A stretch of 64,000 nucleotides of DNA, taken from the NCBI GenBank assembly GCA_018058425.1, contig JAGOZX010000001.1, positions 1,832 to 65,831 on the forward strand, written 5' to 3'. The translations under genes were made by a program, and so were the position numbers. The stretch's first letter is position 1, and each line of letters starts with the position of its first letter. Shown here in pieces: positions 57,055 to 64,000 of the stretch. Under the pieces are notes generated by a model. It was not told the origin of the DNA, did not search any database, and worked only from the letters and a program-made list of their open reading frames with translations. The stretch is from Sebaldella sp. Its GTDB lineage: Bacteria; Fusobacteriota; Fusobacteriia; Fusobacteriales; Leptotrichiaceae.

Positions 57055-57176
57055 CCAATTGAATATGCAAGAACTCTGTTTATGTGCAGAGAATGGGATT
57101 AGTCTATCTAGTATTTAAGTGAATAACTTTACATCAAATTTTATTATTAAAATATTTAATTTAATTTTTTATAGAG

Positions 57177-57203
57177 AAAAGATAGTTAGTAACTATCTTT
57201 TTT
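57177..57203 (+). terminator. Terminator between the leader and hflX
   Basis: AAAAGATAGTT (57177-57187) pairs perfectly with AACTATCTTTT (57191-57201) over a three-base loop, with a T-run to 57203. It lies 162 bases before the hflX start and no gene ends just before it, which points to attenuation. A TATAAT at 57259-57264 without a -35 could be a second, weaker promoter. Confidence 0.85.
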
Positions 57204-57365
57204 ATTATTATATATAAATCACAGACATCTATATCAGTCTCTATGATTTTAAATTTCATATAATATTACTTAAATGTAAGAACTTTACACCATTTTGTTT
57301 TATGCACAAAAACTATGTTTCTTGTACACTTAACAGCTTATGGAAATTTAAAGGAGGAAAATTAT

Positions 57366-58625
57366 ATGACAAGAAAGGCAATTATAGTAGGAGTTAATTC
57401 TAATCATCATAAAAACTTTGATTATATGATGGATGAATTACAAAACTTAGCTGAGGCAGATAATATTGAAGTAATAGAGAGAATGACACAGGGCTTAGCA
57501 AAAATTCACTCTGGCCACTATATTGGAAAAGGAAAAATAACAGAGTTAAAAGAGGCTGCTGATGAAAAAGAGGCAGATGTAATTATTTTTAATGATGAAT
57601 TGTCTCCTTACCAAATTAGAAATTTAGAAAACTTATTAGAGTATGAAGTTATTGATAGAACTATGCTCATTTTAGACATTTTTGCTAAAAGAGCTAAAAC
57701 TAAAGAAGCTCAGTTACAAGTAGAAACTGCAAGGCTTCAATACGAGCTTCCAAGAGTCAGAGGTGGTCAAGAAGAAAATTTAGACCAGCAAGGCGGAGGT
57801 TCTGGTACTACAAATAGAGGATCTGGTGAAGGAAAATTAGAAATTAATTTAAGAACCATCAGACATAGAATACAGCTTCTAAATAAAGAATTAGAAAAAA
57901 TAGTAAAAGAAAGAGCATTACAACGTAAGAAACGTAAAAAGAAAGGAATTCCTGTTGTTTCCCTTGTAGGATATACAAATGCTGGAAAATCTACAATAAT
58001 GAATAATTTTGTTTCTAAATTTAATGAGTCTGAAAATAAAGATGTTTTTGAAAAAGACATGCTTTTTGCTACACTAGAAACGAGTGTTCGTAATATCACT
58101 CTTCCAGATAATAAAGAATTTTTATTAACAGATACGGTTGGTTTTGTTAGTAATTTACCACATAACCTAATAAAAGCATTTCGTTCTACTTTAGAAGAAG
58201 TTTGTGAGGCTGATTTACTTATCCATGTAGTAGACAGTTCTAGTGAGCATTTGGACGAAATGATAAAGACTACAAATGAAACACTTAAAGAAATAGGTGT
58301 CAAAGATATACCTGTTATCTATGCTTATAATAAAATTGATTTATTAAATACTGAAATTCCTGAACAAAGTGAAAATATATTACATATTTCAGCAAAAAAT
58401 GATATTGGAATGGATTTATTATTGGAAAAAATAAATGATCATATATTCAAAGATTATATAAAAACAGCGTTTTTAATTCCTTATGACAAGGGAGAAATCA
58501 TCTCTTACTTTAATGAAAGCACTAATGTTCTAGATATTTCATACGAGGAAAATGGCACAAAAATAACTGTTGAATGTCATCAAAATGACTTTAACAGATA
58601 TAAAATCTATGCTGTTGAAATTTAG
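57366..58625 (+). CDS. hflX: Ribosome-associated GTPase HflX
   Basis: The ATG at 57366 (AAAGGAGGAAAATTAT ahead of it) is preferred over an upstream in-frame start at 57315. HflX binds stalled 70S ribosomes and splits them; related HflXr proteins give macrolide-lincosamide resistance in Listeria. The N-terminal HflX domain (1-~130, with SGHYIGKGKITELK near 49-62) and helical linker are followed by the GTPase: G1 GYTNAGKST at 202-210, G3 DTVGF at 256-260, and NKID near 324. Length 419 is usual. Its own attenuator-like leader suggests antibiotic- or stress-controlled expression. Confidence 0.95.
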   Translation: MTRKAIIVGVNSNHHKNFDYMMDELQNLAEADNIEVIERMTQGLAKIHSGHYIGKGKITELKEAADEKEADVIIFNDELSPYQIRNLENLLEYEVIDRTMLILDIFAKRAKTKEAQLQVETARLQYELPRVRGGQEENLDQQGGGSGTTNRGSGEGKLEINLRTIRHRIQLLNKELEKIVKERALQRKKRKKKGIPVVSLVGYTNAGKSTIMNNFVSKFNESENKDVFEKDMLFATLETSVRNITLPDNKEFLLTDTVGFVSNLPHNLIKAFRSTLEEVCEADLLIHVVDSSSEHLDEMIKTTNETLKEIGVKDIPVIYAYNKIDLLNTEIPEQSENILHISAKNDIGMDLLLEKINDHIFKDYIKTAFLIPYDKGEIISYFNESTNVLDISYEENGTKITVECHQNDFNRYKIYAVEI

Positions 58626-58639
58626 AAAATTTGACATAA

Positions 58640-58677
58640 AAAAATCCCCTCTTTTTTTATAAAGAAAGGGGATTTTT
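58640..58677. terminator. Bidirectional terminator after hflX
   Basis: AAAAATCCCC (58640-58649) pairs perfectly with GGGGATTTTT (58668-58677), with an inner CTTT/AAAG pair. It serves hflX and the convergent gene at 58685-59080. Confidence 0.9.
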
Positions 58678-58684
58678 ATATTTA

Positions 58685-59080
58685 TTAATATCCGTTTGCA
58701 CTTGCAGCAATTGCAATCATCATTATAACAAAAAATCCAATTATATATAGTACTATCATAACTACCATTGCTATCAAGACTAATTTCATTGCTTTTGCTA
58801 AGTCTCCCAATGCATTCTTCAATGTTTCTCCTTGGTTTTCTCTTACAGTTTGGCTAAAAGAGCCACCTGCACTAAATAACTTTAGACCTCCCATTATATA
58901 CGGTACTCCAACTACGGCTGTAATAATTCCTATACACATCATAGCTCCACTTATTATAGTTAAAACTCCACAAATTTGATAAATAATTCCTAAAAAACCT
59001 AATTGCTTTTTTAGAGTTGCATCCATTTCTACATGTAATATTTCATTGTTTTCCATTCTATTTTCCATATTTTCCTCCAT
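58685..59080 (-). CDS. DUF5362-family membrane protein, 131 aa
   Basis: A polar N-terminus of ~25 residues is followed by two closely spaced hydrophobic segments (LGFLGIIYQICGVLTIISGA and a MCIGIITAVVGVPYIMGGLK region), a soluble linker (FSAGGSFSQTVRENQGETLK) and a final segment (LVLIAMVVMIVLYIIGFFV). The layout resembles the DUF5362 family, of unknown function. The ATG follows GGAGGAAAAT. It is a single gene. Confidence 0.65.
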   Translation of the reverse strand: MEENMENRMENNEILHVEMDATLKKQLGFLGIIYQICGVLTIISGAMMCIGIITAVVGVPYIMGGLKLFSAGGSFSQTVRENQGETLKNALGDLAKAMKLVLIAMVVMIVLYIIGFFVIMMIAIAASANGY

Positions 59081-59138
59081 TTTTTAAAGTATCATATTAT
59101 TATATCATAAAAACTACAAAAAAATTCTAAATTTTCAA

Positions 59139-59837
59139 TTAATATGATCCATCTACAAAAGTTATTTTTTTAGTTTTCATATTATAGTTAAATTCTGGAG
59201 TTCCAGTTGTATAAGGAGCTACACTATATTCATTAAAAAATATGTTAATTATATCTTTTGAAGTATATGTTAATACAGCTTTTTTTTCTATTTCCTCTCT
59301 TGTTATTTCCATTTCATCAGTATCAAAAAATACTTGCTCTTTATCTTCCTTTATTATTTTATATATTTTATCAAAAGCATCTTTTTTATTAGAACCTAAA
59401 ATATCACTAGTTATTTCTTTTCCAGTCTTTCTATTTATAACAATTGAATTAACTGGATGCCCTCCATGTGCCCCACCTAAATAAACATCTGCTGAAAATA
59501 AAATGGAAATTATATCACTATCATAATAAGTTATGATTGATCCAAAATCTACATAAGGTTTACTATACAGATCCTTCTCTTTTGCTAATTCCTTTTCATA
59601 TTTACTCCATTTTTTTTCATCAACTATTTCATTGATTTTCTTATTTACCTCTGCATACTTTACATTATCTTTAAAAACAGGTTTTTCCAGTTTAAATTCT
59701 TTATTTCCATTCACAATAATACTCTTATACTCTATCTCTGAAAGCTTTGGTGATCCATTTACTTCTGTATTTTCAGCAGCAACAGCAATAAATAAACTCA
59801 TAATTGTTAAAAGAAATATTTTAATAACATTTTTCAT
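59139..59837 (-). CDS. Exported DUF3298-domain protein
   Basis: A signal peptide (KNVIKIFLLTIMSLFIAVAA) precedes a DUF4163/DUF3298-like domain: VNKKINEIV near 65-75, the diagnostic LGGAHGGHPVNSIVIN near 119-134, and ITREEIEKKAV with a C-terminal YNMKTKKITF. Such domains occur in RsiV, where they bind lysozyme, and in PdaC-like wall proteins; here there is no membrane anchor or second domain, so the protein is probably periplasmic. The role is not known. Length 232 is typical of stand-alone members. Confidence 0.8.
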   Translation of the reverse strand: MKNVIKIFLLTIMSLFIAVAAENTEVNGSPKLSEIEYKSIIVNGNKEFKLEKPVFKDNVKYAEVNKKINEIVDEKKWSKYEKELAKEKDLYSKPYVDFGSIITYYDSDIISILFSADVYLGGAHGGHPVNSIVINRKTGKEITSDILGSNKKDAFDKIYKIIKEDKEQVFFDTDEMEITREEIEKKAVLTYTSKDIINIFFNEYSVAPYTTGTPEFNYNMKTKKITFVDGSY

Positions 59838-59928
59838 ATTCTACCTTCTCCTTAATATATTTTCTCTAGTTTATCATTTTTCTGACTAATGAGAAAGTAA
59901 TTTTTTAAATATTTAAACTATTTCTATA

Positions 59929-59960
59929 AAAAAATGAGAATAAATTCATTCTCATTTTTT
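59929..59960. terminator. Terminator at the end of the sugar operon
   Basis: A perfect 13-bp stem, AAAAAATGAGAAT (59929-59941) with ATTCTCATTTTTT (59948-59960), lies seven bases after the D-lyxose isomerase stop. It can act on either strand. Confidence 0.88.
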
Positions 59961-59966
59961 CTATAC

Positions 59967-60503
59967 TTACCTTATGATATTTGGATTTGTAAAAACATCA
60001 CTGGAATCCTCACTATTAGATGAAAATTCAGTTATTACAGCCCCCTCTTCTCCTGCTCTAAACCAATGTTTTGTATTTGCTGGTATTGTATATTGATCTC
60101 CTGGAAATAATACTATTCTTTTTTCAGCAGTATAATACTTACTGTTTCTTTCAGGTTTTTGAATATCTCCCTTACCATTCTCTTCTTCTGTATAAAGATA
60201 GACCATTCCATACTTACATCTGAATGTTTCCTGCTTACCTGTATCGCCATTTTTTCTTGTAGGATGCTTATGTTCTGGGCATGCCTGTTTTGGAAGTAAC
60301 ACCATTTCTTTAGCACAATATCTTTCATTATTTACATATATAATTAACTGTAGTCCCTCATTATAAATATCATTTAAGCCAAAATCAACTATTTCTAATT
60401 TATTTTTTTCCTCTTCTGTTAATATGATATTTGCTTTATTATAAAGCTCTAAAATGCTTTTTTTTACTTCACTATAAAGTTTATAATTTAAAATAATACA
60501 CAC
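59967..60503 (-). CDS. D-lyxose isomerase, YdaE type
   Basis: This is a cupin-fold sugar isomerase of the YdaE family, which interconverts D-lyxose/D-xylulose and D-mannose/D-fructose. Family residues are visible: CPEHKHP (metal His pair) near 75-81, GKQETFRCKYG (metal Glu) near 88-98, GDQYTIPANTKHWF (third His) near 134-147 and EFSSNSEDSSDVFTNP near the end. Length (~178) matches. The start is unclear: the in-frame GTG at 60503 touches the AGGAGAG site, whereas an ATT at 60497 is spaced correctly, so a rare ATT start is possible. It is the last gene of the sugar operon. Confidence 0.85.
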   Translation of the reverse strand: MCIILNYKLYSEVKKSILELYNKANIILTEEEKNKLEIVDFGLNDIYNEGLQLIIYVNNERYCAKEMVLLPKQACPEHKHPTRKNGDTGKQETFRCKYGMVYLYTEEENGKGDIQKPERNSKYYTAEKRIVLFPGDQYTIPANTKHWFRAGEEGAVITEFSSNSEDSSDVFTNPNIIR

Positions 60504-60563
60504 CTCTCCTTCACATATAATCTTATTCCATGATTAAACTACTTATAAAAAACCTCTTACTTC

Positions 60564-61427
60564 TTACTTATATAAAGAAGCCTTTCCAACTGAAGAAAAC
60601 AGTTCCATCTTATACTTAATAACTTTTTGTGCTTCTATAATACAATCAGGATAAATAACATTAGGATCCCACCATTCAGTTGTTGATAAAATTTCTCTTG
60701 CTTTTTTATAATAAGCGTACTTCATATCGCTAGAAATATTAATTTTACTAACTCCTAATGTTACAGATTCTGCAACCTCTTCATCTGGATTCGCTGAACC
60801 ACCATGTAAAACTAAAGGAATTTTTACTATTTCATTTATTTTTTTCAAAATATCCATTTGTAATTTAGGTTGTACATCTTTAGGATAAATACCATGAGCA
60901 GTTCCAATAGCTATAGCTAATGTATCTACACCTGTTCGTTTTATAAAGTCCTCTGCCTGACTTGGATCAGTATATGTTATCTCGCTTACTCCACCCTCTA
61001 TTGAATTTCCAGTTTGTCCTATTGTTCCTAATTCACCTTCTACTGATACTCCCACAGCATGAGCAATTTCTACTACTTTTTTAGTTATAGCTATATTTTC
61101 CTCATAAGGCAAAGTAGAGCCATCTATCATAACAGAGGTAAAACCACATCTTATTGCTCTTAAAATTTCTTGTATTGTTCCACCATGATCTAAGTGAATT
61201 ACTAAAGGTACATCACTATCATAAGCTCTATGCTTTACATATGTTATAAACTCATCAGTTAGAAATTCTAATTCTGTTGGGTGAATTGCTATAATTGCAG
61301 GTGATTTTTGTCTTTCAGCCTCTTCTACTACTGCTCTTAAAAACGTACTATCTGCCACATTAAATGCTCCCACTGCAAATTTATTTTCCTTAGCTACTGC
61401 TAATAAATCTTTCATTGTTAATAACAT
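60564..61427 (-). CDS. Class II ketose-bisphosphate aldolase 1
   Basis: This zinc aldolase of the FbaA/GatY/KbaY/YdjI group splits a ketose 1,6-bisphosphate into DHAP and glyceraldehyde 3-phosphate. HLDHGG at 78-83 holds catalytic Asp80 and zinc ligand His81; VEGELGTIG near 128-136 and GTAHGIY near 176-182 and LHGGSA near 211-216 complete the site. The length of 287 fits GatY/KbaY rather than E. coli FbaA (359). Its neighbours (PTS, isomerase) suggest a special sugar rather than central glycolysis; the true substrate is not known. Confidence 0.9.
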   Translation of the reverse strand: MLLTMKDLLAVAKENKFAVGAFNVADSTFLRAVVEEAERQKSPAIIAIHPTELEFLTDEFITYVKHRAYDSDVPLVIHLDHGGTIQEILRAIRCGFTSVMIDGSTLPYEENIAITKKVVEIAHAVGVSVEGELGTIGQTGNSIEGGVSEITYTDPSQAEDFIKRTGVDTLAIAIGTAHGIYPKDVQPKLQMDILKKINEIVKIPLVLHGGSANPDEEVAESVTLGVSKINISSDMKYAYYKKAREILSTTEWWDPNVIYPDCIIEAQKVIKYKMELFSSVGKASLYK

Positions 61428-61503
61428 TTACATCCATCTCCTCATTTTTTATAAAATATTAGTATCTCTCTATTAATAAAGCTACATCTGTATTAATAGT
61501 TTT

Positions 61504-62376
61504 CTATACATTTTTAAAATTATTCCCTTGTCCTTTTGAACCTGATAATTCTATATATCTTAATATTTCATTTTTACATGCTGCTTCCATTTTTTTCATT
61601 AAATCAAATAAATCCGCTTTAGAATTTTCTTTTAACTCACTATATATTTTTACTCTTCCAGCTTTAAAAATATCTGCTCCTACATTTATTTTATTAATTC
61701 CACATAAAACAGCTCGTCTTATATTTCCCTCTCCTGCTCCACTACCCCCATGAAGTACTAAAGGCTTTTGTACTTTATTTTTAATTTTTTTTATTAATTC
61801 AAAATTTATTATTGGTTCTACACCACTTTCATATAATCCATGTGCGGTTCCACATGATATTGCTAATGCATCTACCCCAGTTTTTCTAAAAAACTCTTCT
61901 ACTTCATCAATATTAGTATATAAATTTTCTTGTTTCTCTTTCTCATAATTCCCACTAGAACCTATATGCCCAAGTTCTCCCTCTACACTAACTCCAATTG
62001 GACTGGCTAATCTCACTACTTCTTTTGTAATATCAATATTTTCCTTTAATGAATTAATACTGGCATCTATCATCAAAGAGGTAAATCCATACCTAAGAGC
62101 ATAAATACAAGATTCATAATTTTTACCATGATCTAAATTCAAAGCTATTGGTATATTAGAATTTTCACATAAAGTCTTTACTAAAGACCCCATTAATTCA
62201 GCTTTTGCATGTTCTTCAAAATGTTCCTGAACAATATTTAATATTATTGGTGCTTCTTTTTCTTTTGCTGCCTCGACCACAGCCCTTGCAGTTTCTAAAT
62301 TAAAGCAATTAATAGCTAATACTGCATAATTTTTTTCATTGGCATCATTAAGCATTTCTTTCATTGAAACAAGCAT
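61504..62376 (-). CDS. Class II ketose-bisphosphate aldolase 2
   Basis: This is a paralogue of the aldolase at 60564-61427, diverged but complete: NLDHGKNYESC has Asp82 and His83, followed by VEGELGHIGSSGN, the SCGTAHGLY site, and LHGGSGAGEGNI. The ATG at 62376 is chosen over an in-frame GTG (62385) because GAGG lies eight bases before it. It is 290 residues long. Two adjacent aldolases of one family suggest either two substrates that share an uptake system or two subunits as in GatYZ-type pairs, though here both keep the catalytic residues. Confidence 0.88.
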   Translation of the reverse strand: MLVSMKEMLNDANEKNYAVLAINCFNLETARAVVEAAKEKEAPIILNIVQEHFEEHAKAELMGSLVKTLCENSNIPIALNLDHGKNYESCIYALRYGFTSLMIDASINSLKENIDITKEVVRLASPIGVSVEGELGHIGSSGNYEKEKQENLYTNIDEVEEFFRKTGVDALAISCGTAHGLYESGVEPIINFELIKKIKNKVQKPLVLHGGSGAGEGNIRRAVLCGINKINVGADIFKAGRVKIYSELKENSKADLFDLMKKMEAACKNEILRYIELSGSKGQGNNFKNV

Positions 62377-62403
62377 CTTAAACACCTCTTTTATTAATTT
62401 TTC

Positions 62404-63483
62404 CTATTCTAAAGTAAATGAAATATCATCACTTGAAATATTTTTATTATCTAAATCCTCAAACTCTTCATCTTCCTCAGTTACTGGTTTCTTCCAAAGA
62501 GATAACATTACACCACATATTACTGTTCCTATCAATAAAGCCAAACAGAATAGCCACGGCTTTTCAAATAATGGAACTACAAACATTCCTCCATGAGGTA
62601 CAGGGCTTCCAACTCCCCATGTCATCGCTAGCCCTCCTGCTATTGCTGAAGCAACTACACATGATCCAACTACTCTTACTAAGTCTCTTGCTGCTATAGG
62701 TATTACACCTTCTGTAATCATGCAAATTCCCATAGGAAATGCTGCTTTTAGTGCTTCCTTTTCAGCCTTCGTATATTTGTTTTTAGTTAAAAAATATGAT
62801 AAGGTTATTCCAAATGGAGGAATTATAGATCCTATAAACTTTACGGCTTCAGGTCCATAAATTCCATCAATTAAAAGGCCGTCTGAAAATAAAGACATCG
62901 TTTTATTCACGGGACCTCCAAAATCAAAAGTTGCCATTGCTCCTAAAATAGCTCCTAATACAAATTTTGAACCGCCTCTCATGTTATTCAGAAAGTTAGT
63001 TAAAACCTCTTGTAGCCACACTATAGGCTGCCCAATTATCAAATACATCCCTAAACCACTTATTAGAGTTGCCAGTACTGGAATTATCATTATAGGCATC
63101 AACCCTTGCATTGATTTCGGAAGTTTTATATATTTTTTTATTGCTAATACTATATATCCTACTAAAAAACCACCTAGCATTCCTCCTATAAATCCTGTTT
63201 TTATCTGTGAACATACAAGACCTGTTATTAAACCCGGTGCTATTCCTGGTCTGTCAGCAATAGAATAAGCTATAGCTGCACAAATTACTGGTACAATCAT
63301 TCCCATACCCCAGCCACCAATTTGGTTTATCATGTATGGAATAGTCCCTGTTTTTTCTCCAACATTTGTTCCACCTAAAATCTGACCTAAAGCAATACAA
63401 ATACCTGCTGCAACTATTAATGGAATCATATAAGATATCCCTGTTAATAAATGCTTTTTTATTTCTTCACCTTTACTTCCCAT
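62404..63483 (-). CDS. PTS fructose-type permease, EIIC
   Basis: This is a membrane EIIC of the fructose-mannitol family. About nine hydrophobic segments run through 359 residues; GLMPIMIIPVLATLISG near 128-144, GPVNKTMSLFSDGL near 200-213 and the C-terminal GVGSPVPHGGMFVVPLF near 300-316 are family landmarks. It is a free-standing EIIC, as in FrwC/FryC-type systems, with EIIB and EIIA as separate upstream genes. The short tail is acidic (EEDEEFEDLDNKN). The transported sugar is unknown. Confidence 0.9.
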   Translation of the reverse strand: MGSKGEEIKKHLLTGISYMIPLIVAAGICIALGQILGGTNVGEKTGTIPYMINQIGGWGMGMIVPVICAAIAYSIADRPGIAPGLITGLVCSQIKTGFIGGMLGGFLVGYIVLAIKKYIKLPKSMQGLMPIMIIPVLATLISGLGMYLIIGQPIVWLQEVLTNFLNNMRGGSKFVLGAILGAMATFDFGGPVNKTMSLFSDGLLIDGIYGPEAVKFIGSIIPPFGITLSYFLTKNKYTKAEKEALKAAFPMGICMITEGVIPIAARDLVRVVGSCVVASAIAGGLAMTWGVGSPVPHGGMFVVPLFEKPWLFCLALLIGTVICGVMLSLWKKPVTEEDEEFEDLDNKNISSDDISFTLE

Positions 63484-63517
63484 AACTACACTCCTCCTAA
63501 TTTTTAATTAATAAAAT

Positions 63518-63847
63518 TTATTGAGCAGTACCATTTAGTTGTTCTTCCACTTTTTCTATAAATTTAACAGGTGATTTTATAACTGTTTCAGTCTTTACAC
63601 GTACTATTCTTTTCCCTTTAAATCTTTCTTCTCCACCTATTTTTATATCTACAGCTAAAATCACCACATCTGCTGCTGCTATTTCTTCTCTTGTTAACTC
63701 ATTTTCCGTACCTATAGTGCCCTGTGTTTCCACCCTTATTTCATGCCCTCTCATTTTAGCGCCCTTAATTAACTTTTCTTTAGCTATATAAGTGTGTGCT
63801 ATTCCAGCAGTACATGCTGCCACTCCTACTATTTTCATAATTTTCAT
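63518..63847 (-). CDS. PTS fructose-type EIIB
   Basis: This small cytoplasmic phosphotransfer protein passes phosphate from EIIA to the incoming sugar. The motif VGVAACTAGIAHTYIAKEKL carries the phospho-acceptor Cys12, and GAKMRGHEIRVETQGTIG and the ADVVILAVDIKI region follow. Length 109 is typical of a free EIIB. Two starts three codons apart are both plausible (63847 and 63838). It lies between the partial EIIA and EIIC genes. Confidence 0.92.
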   Translation of the reverse strand: MKIMKIVGVAACTAGIAHTYIAKEKLIKGAKMRGHEIRVETQGTIGTENELTREEIAAADVVILAVDIKIGGEERFKGKRIVRVKTETVIKSPVKFIEKVEEQLNGTAQ

Positions 63848-63871
63848 CTCCCATTTCTCCTATTTTATTTA

Positions 63872-64000
63872 TCACTCCTTTATTTCCTGTTCCTTAAATA
63901 GTTCTATTATTTCCTTAGGATTTTTCTTAGTTAAAAGTTCTTCCACTACATCATCATCTGCTAAAGCTTCTGCCACTTGAGAAAGGAGTTTTATATGCAC
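63872..64000 (-). CDS. PTS EIIA, C-terminal end (runs off window)
   Basis: The last 42 codons of a leftward gene are open at the window edge and end in TGA at 63872-63874. The peptide VHIKLLSQVAEALADDDVVE followed by a helix ending in LFKEQEIKE matches the end of fructose/mannitol-type EIIA domains. With the EIIB and EIIC downstream it gives a complete PTS made of separate proteins. Confidence 0.8.
   Translation of the reverse strand: MHIKLLSQVAEALADDDVVEELLTKKNPKEIIELFKEQEIKE

Larger units (their letters stand above)
57004..57203 (+). promoter_or_regulatory. Candidate antibiotic-sensing attenuator of hflX
   Basis: The leader RNA holds a GGAGG site (57004-57008), an 11-codon leader peptide (57019-57054), an overlapping 23-codon frame (57047-57118), a small hairpin CTCTG/CAGAG (57074-57078 with 57087-57091) and a strong terminator (57177-57203). 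Two alternative pairings are visible: TGTTCACT (57010-57017) with AGTGAATA (57118-57125), and CTATCT (57104-57109) with AGATAG of the terminator's left arm (57180-57185). Ribosome stalling on the leader could shift this balance and release hflX transcription. This is a model from the sequence, not a demonstrated element. Confidence 0.5.

Overview
The window is very AT-rich DNA from a Gram-negative anaerobe, most likely Fusobacteriota and probably Fusobacterium or a close relative; this is inferred from gene content, not from a database search. It combines outer-membrane biology (lptB, lptF, lptG, a giant LptC/LptA-like protein, two ~2,540-residue autotransporters) with Firmicutes-like traits: the accD-accA-pfkA-pyk gene order, an S-box (SAM-I) riboswitch on metK, and strong GGAGG ribosome binding sites. 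TGA is used as a stop codon.

Region 1 (1-7.7 kb) is one end of a prophage. From the right: a tyrosine integrase, two small related proteins and a self-cleaving CI-type repressor on the + strand; a three-operator divergent control region; then a leftward early operon with a Cro-like regulator, many small proteins, a BRO/ORF6C antirepressor and the start of a replication gene with in-gene repeats. A lone + strand gene with its own promoter and terminator sits inside the leftward operon, and two tandem promoter-hairpin-terminator units that look like small RNAs lie at 463-660. The prophage abuts a HAD phosphatase gene that lacks its 3' half, which suggests insertion into that gene.

Region 2 (8-17.7 kb) is housekeeping: metK with its riboswitch, a Blc-type lipocalin, recR, a YbjQ protein, then leftward pyk, pfkA, accA, accD, dus and an unknown membrane protein.

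Region 3 (18-33.5 kb) holds two tandem paralogous giant autotransporters, each with its own leader region.

Region 4 (33.8-52.2 kb) is a nearly continuous leftward cluster, in transcription order: mutS, lptC/A fusion, lptB, alaS, ruvX, secD, secF, alr, cvpA, lptF, lptG, an M16 peptidase, dut, rodA and an RluA-family pseudouridine synthase. Five Lpt functions, Sec export and wall-growth genes occur together, and the periplasmic LPS bridge appears to be a single long polypeptide.

Region 5 (52.4-58.6 kb) carries a TetR regulator, oleate hydratase, the FabV enoyl reductase, and hflX. hflX is preceded by its own promoter, an 11-codon leader with an Arg-Leu-Arg motif, and an intrinsic terminator: the layout of macrolide-inducible attenuation.

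Region 6 (58.6-64 kb) has a DUF5362 membrane protein, an exported DUF3298 protein, and a leftward sugar operon: fructose-type PTS IIA (partial), IIB and IIC, two paralogous class II ketose-bisphosphate aldolases and a YdaE-type D-lyxose isomerase. I see no rRNA, tRNA, CRISPR array or insertion sequence.
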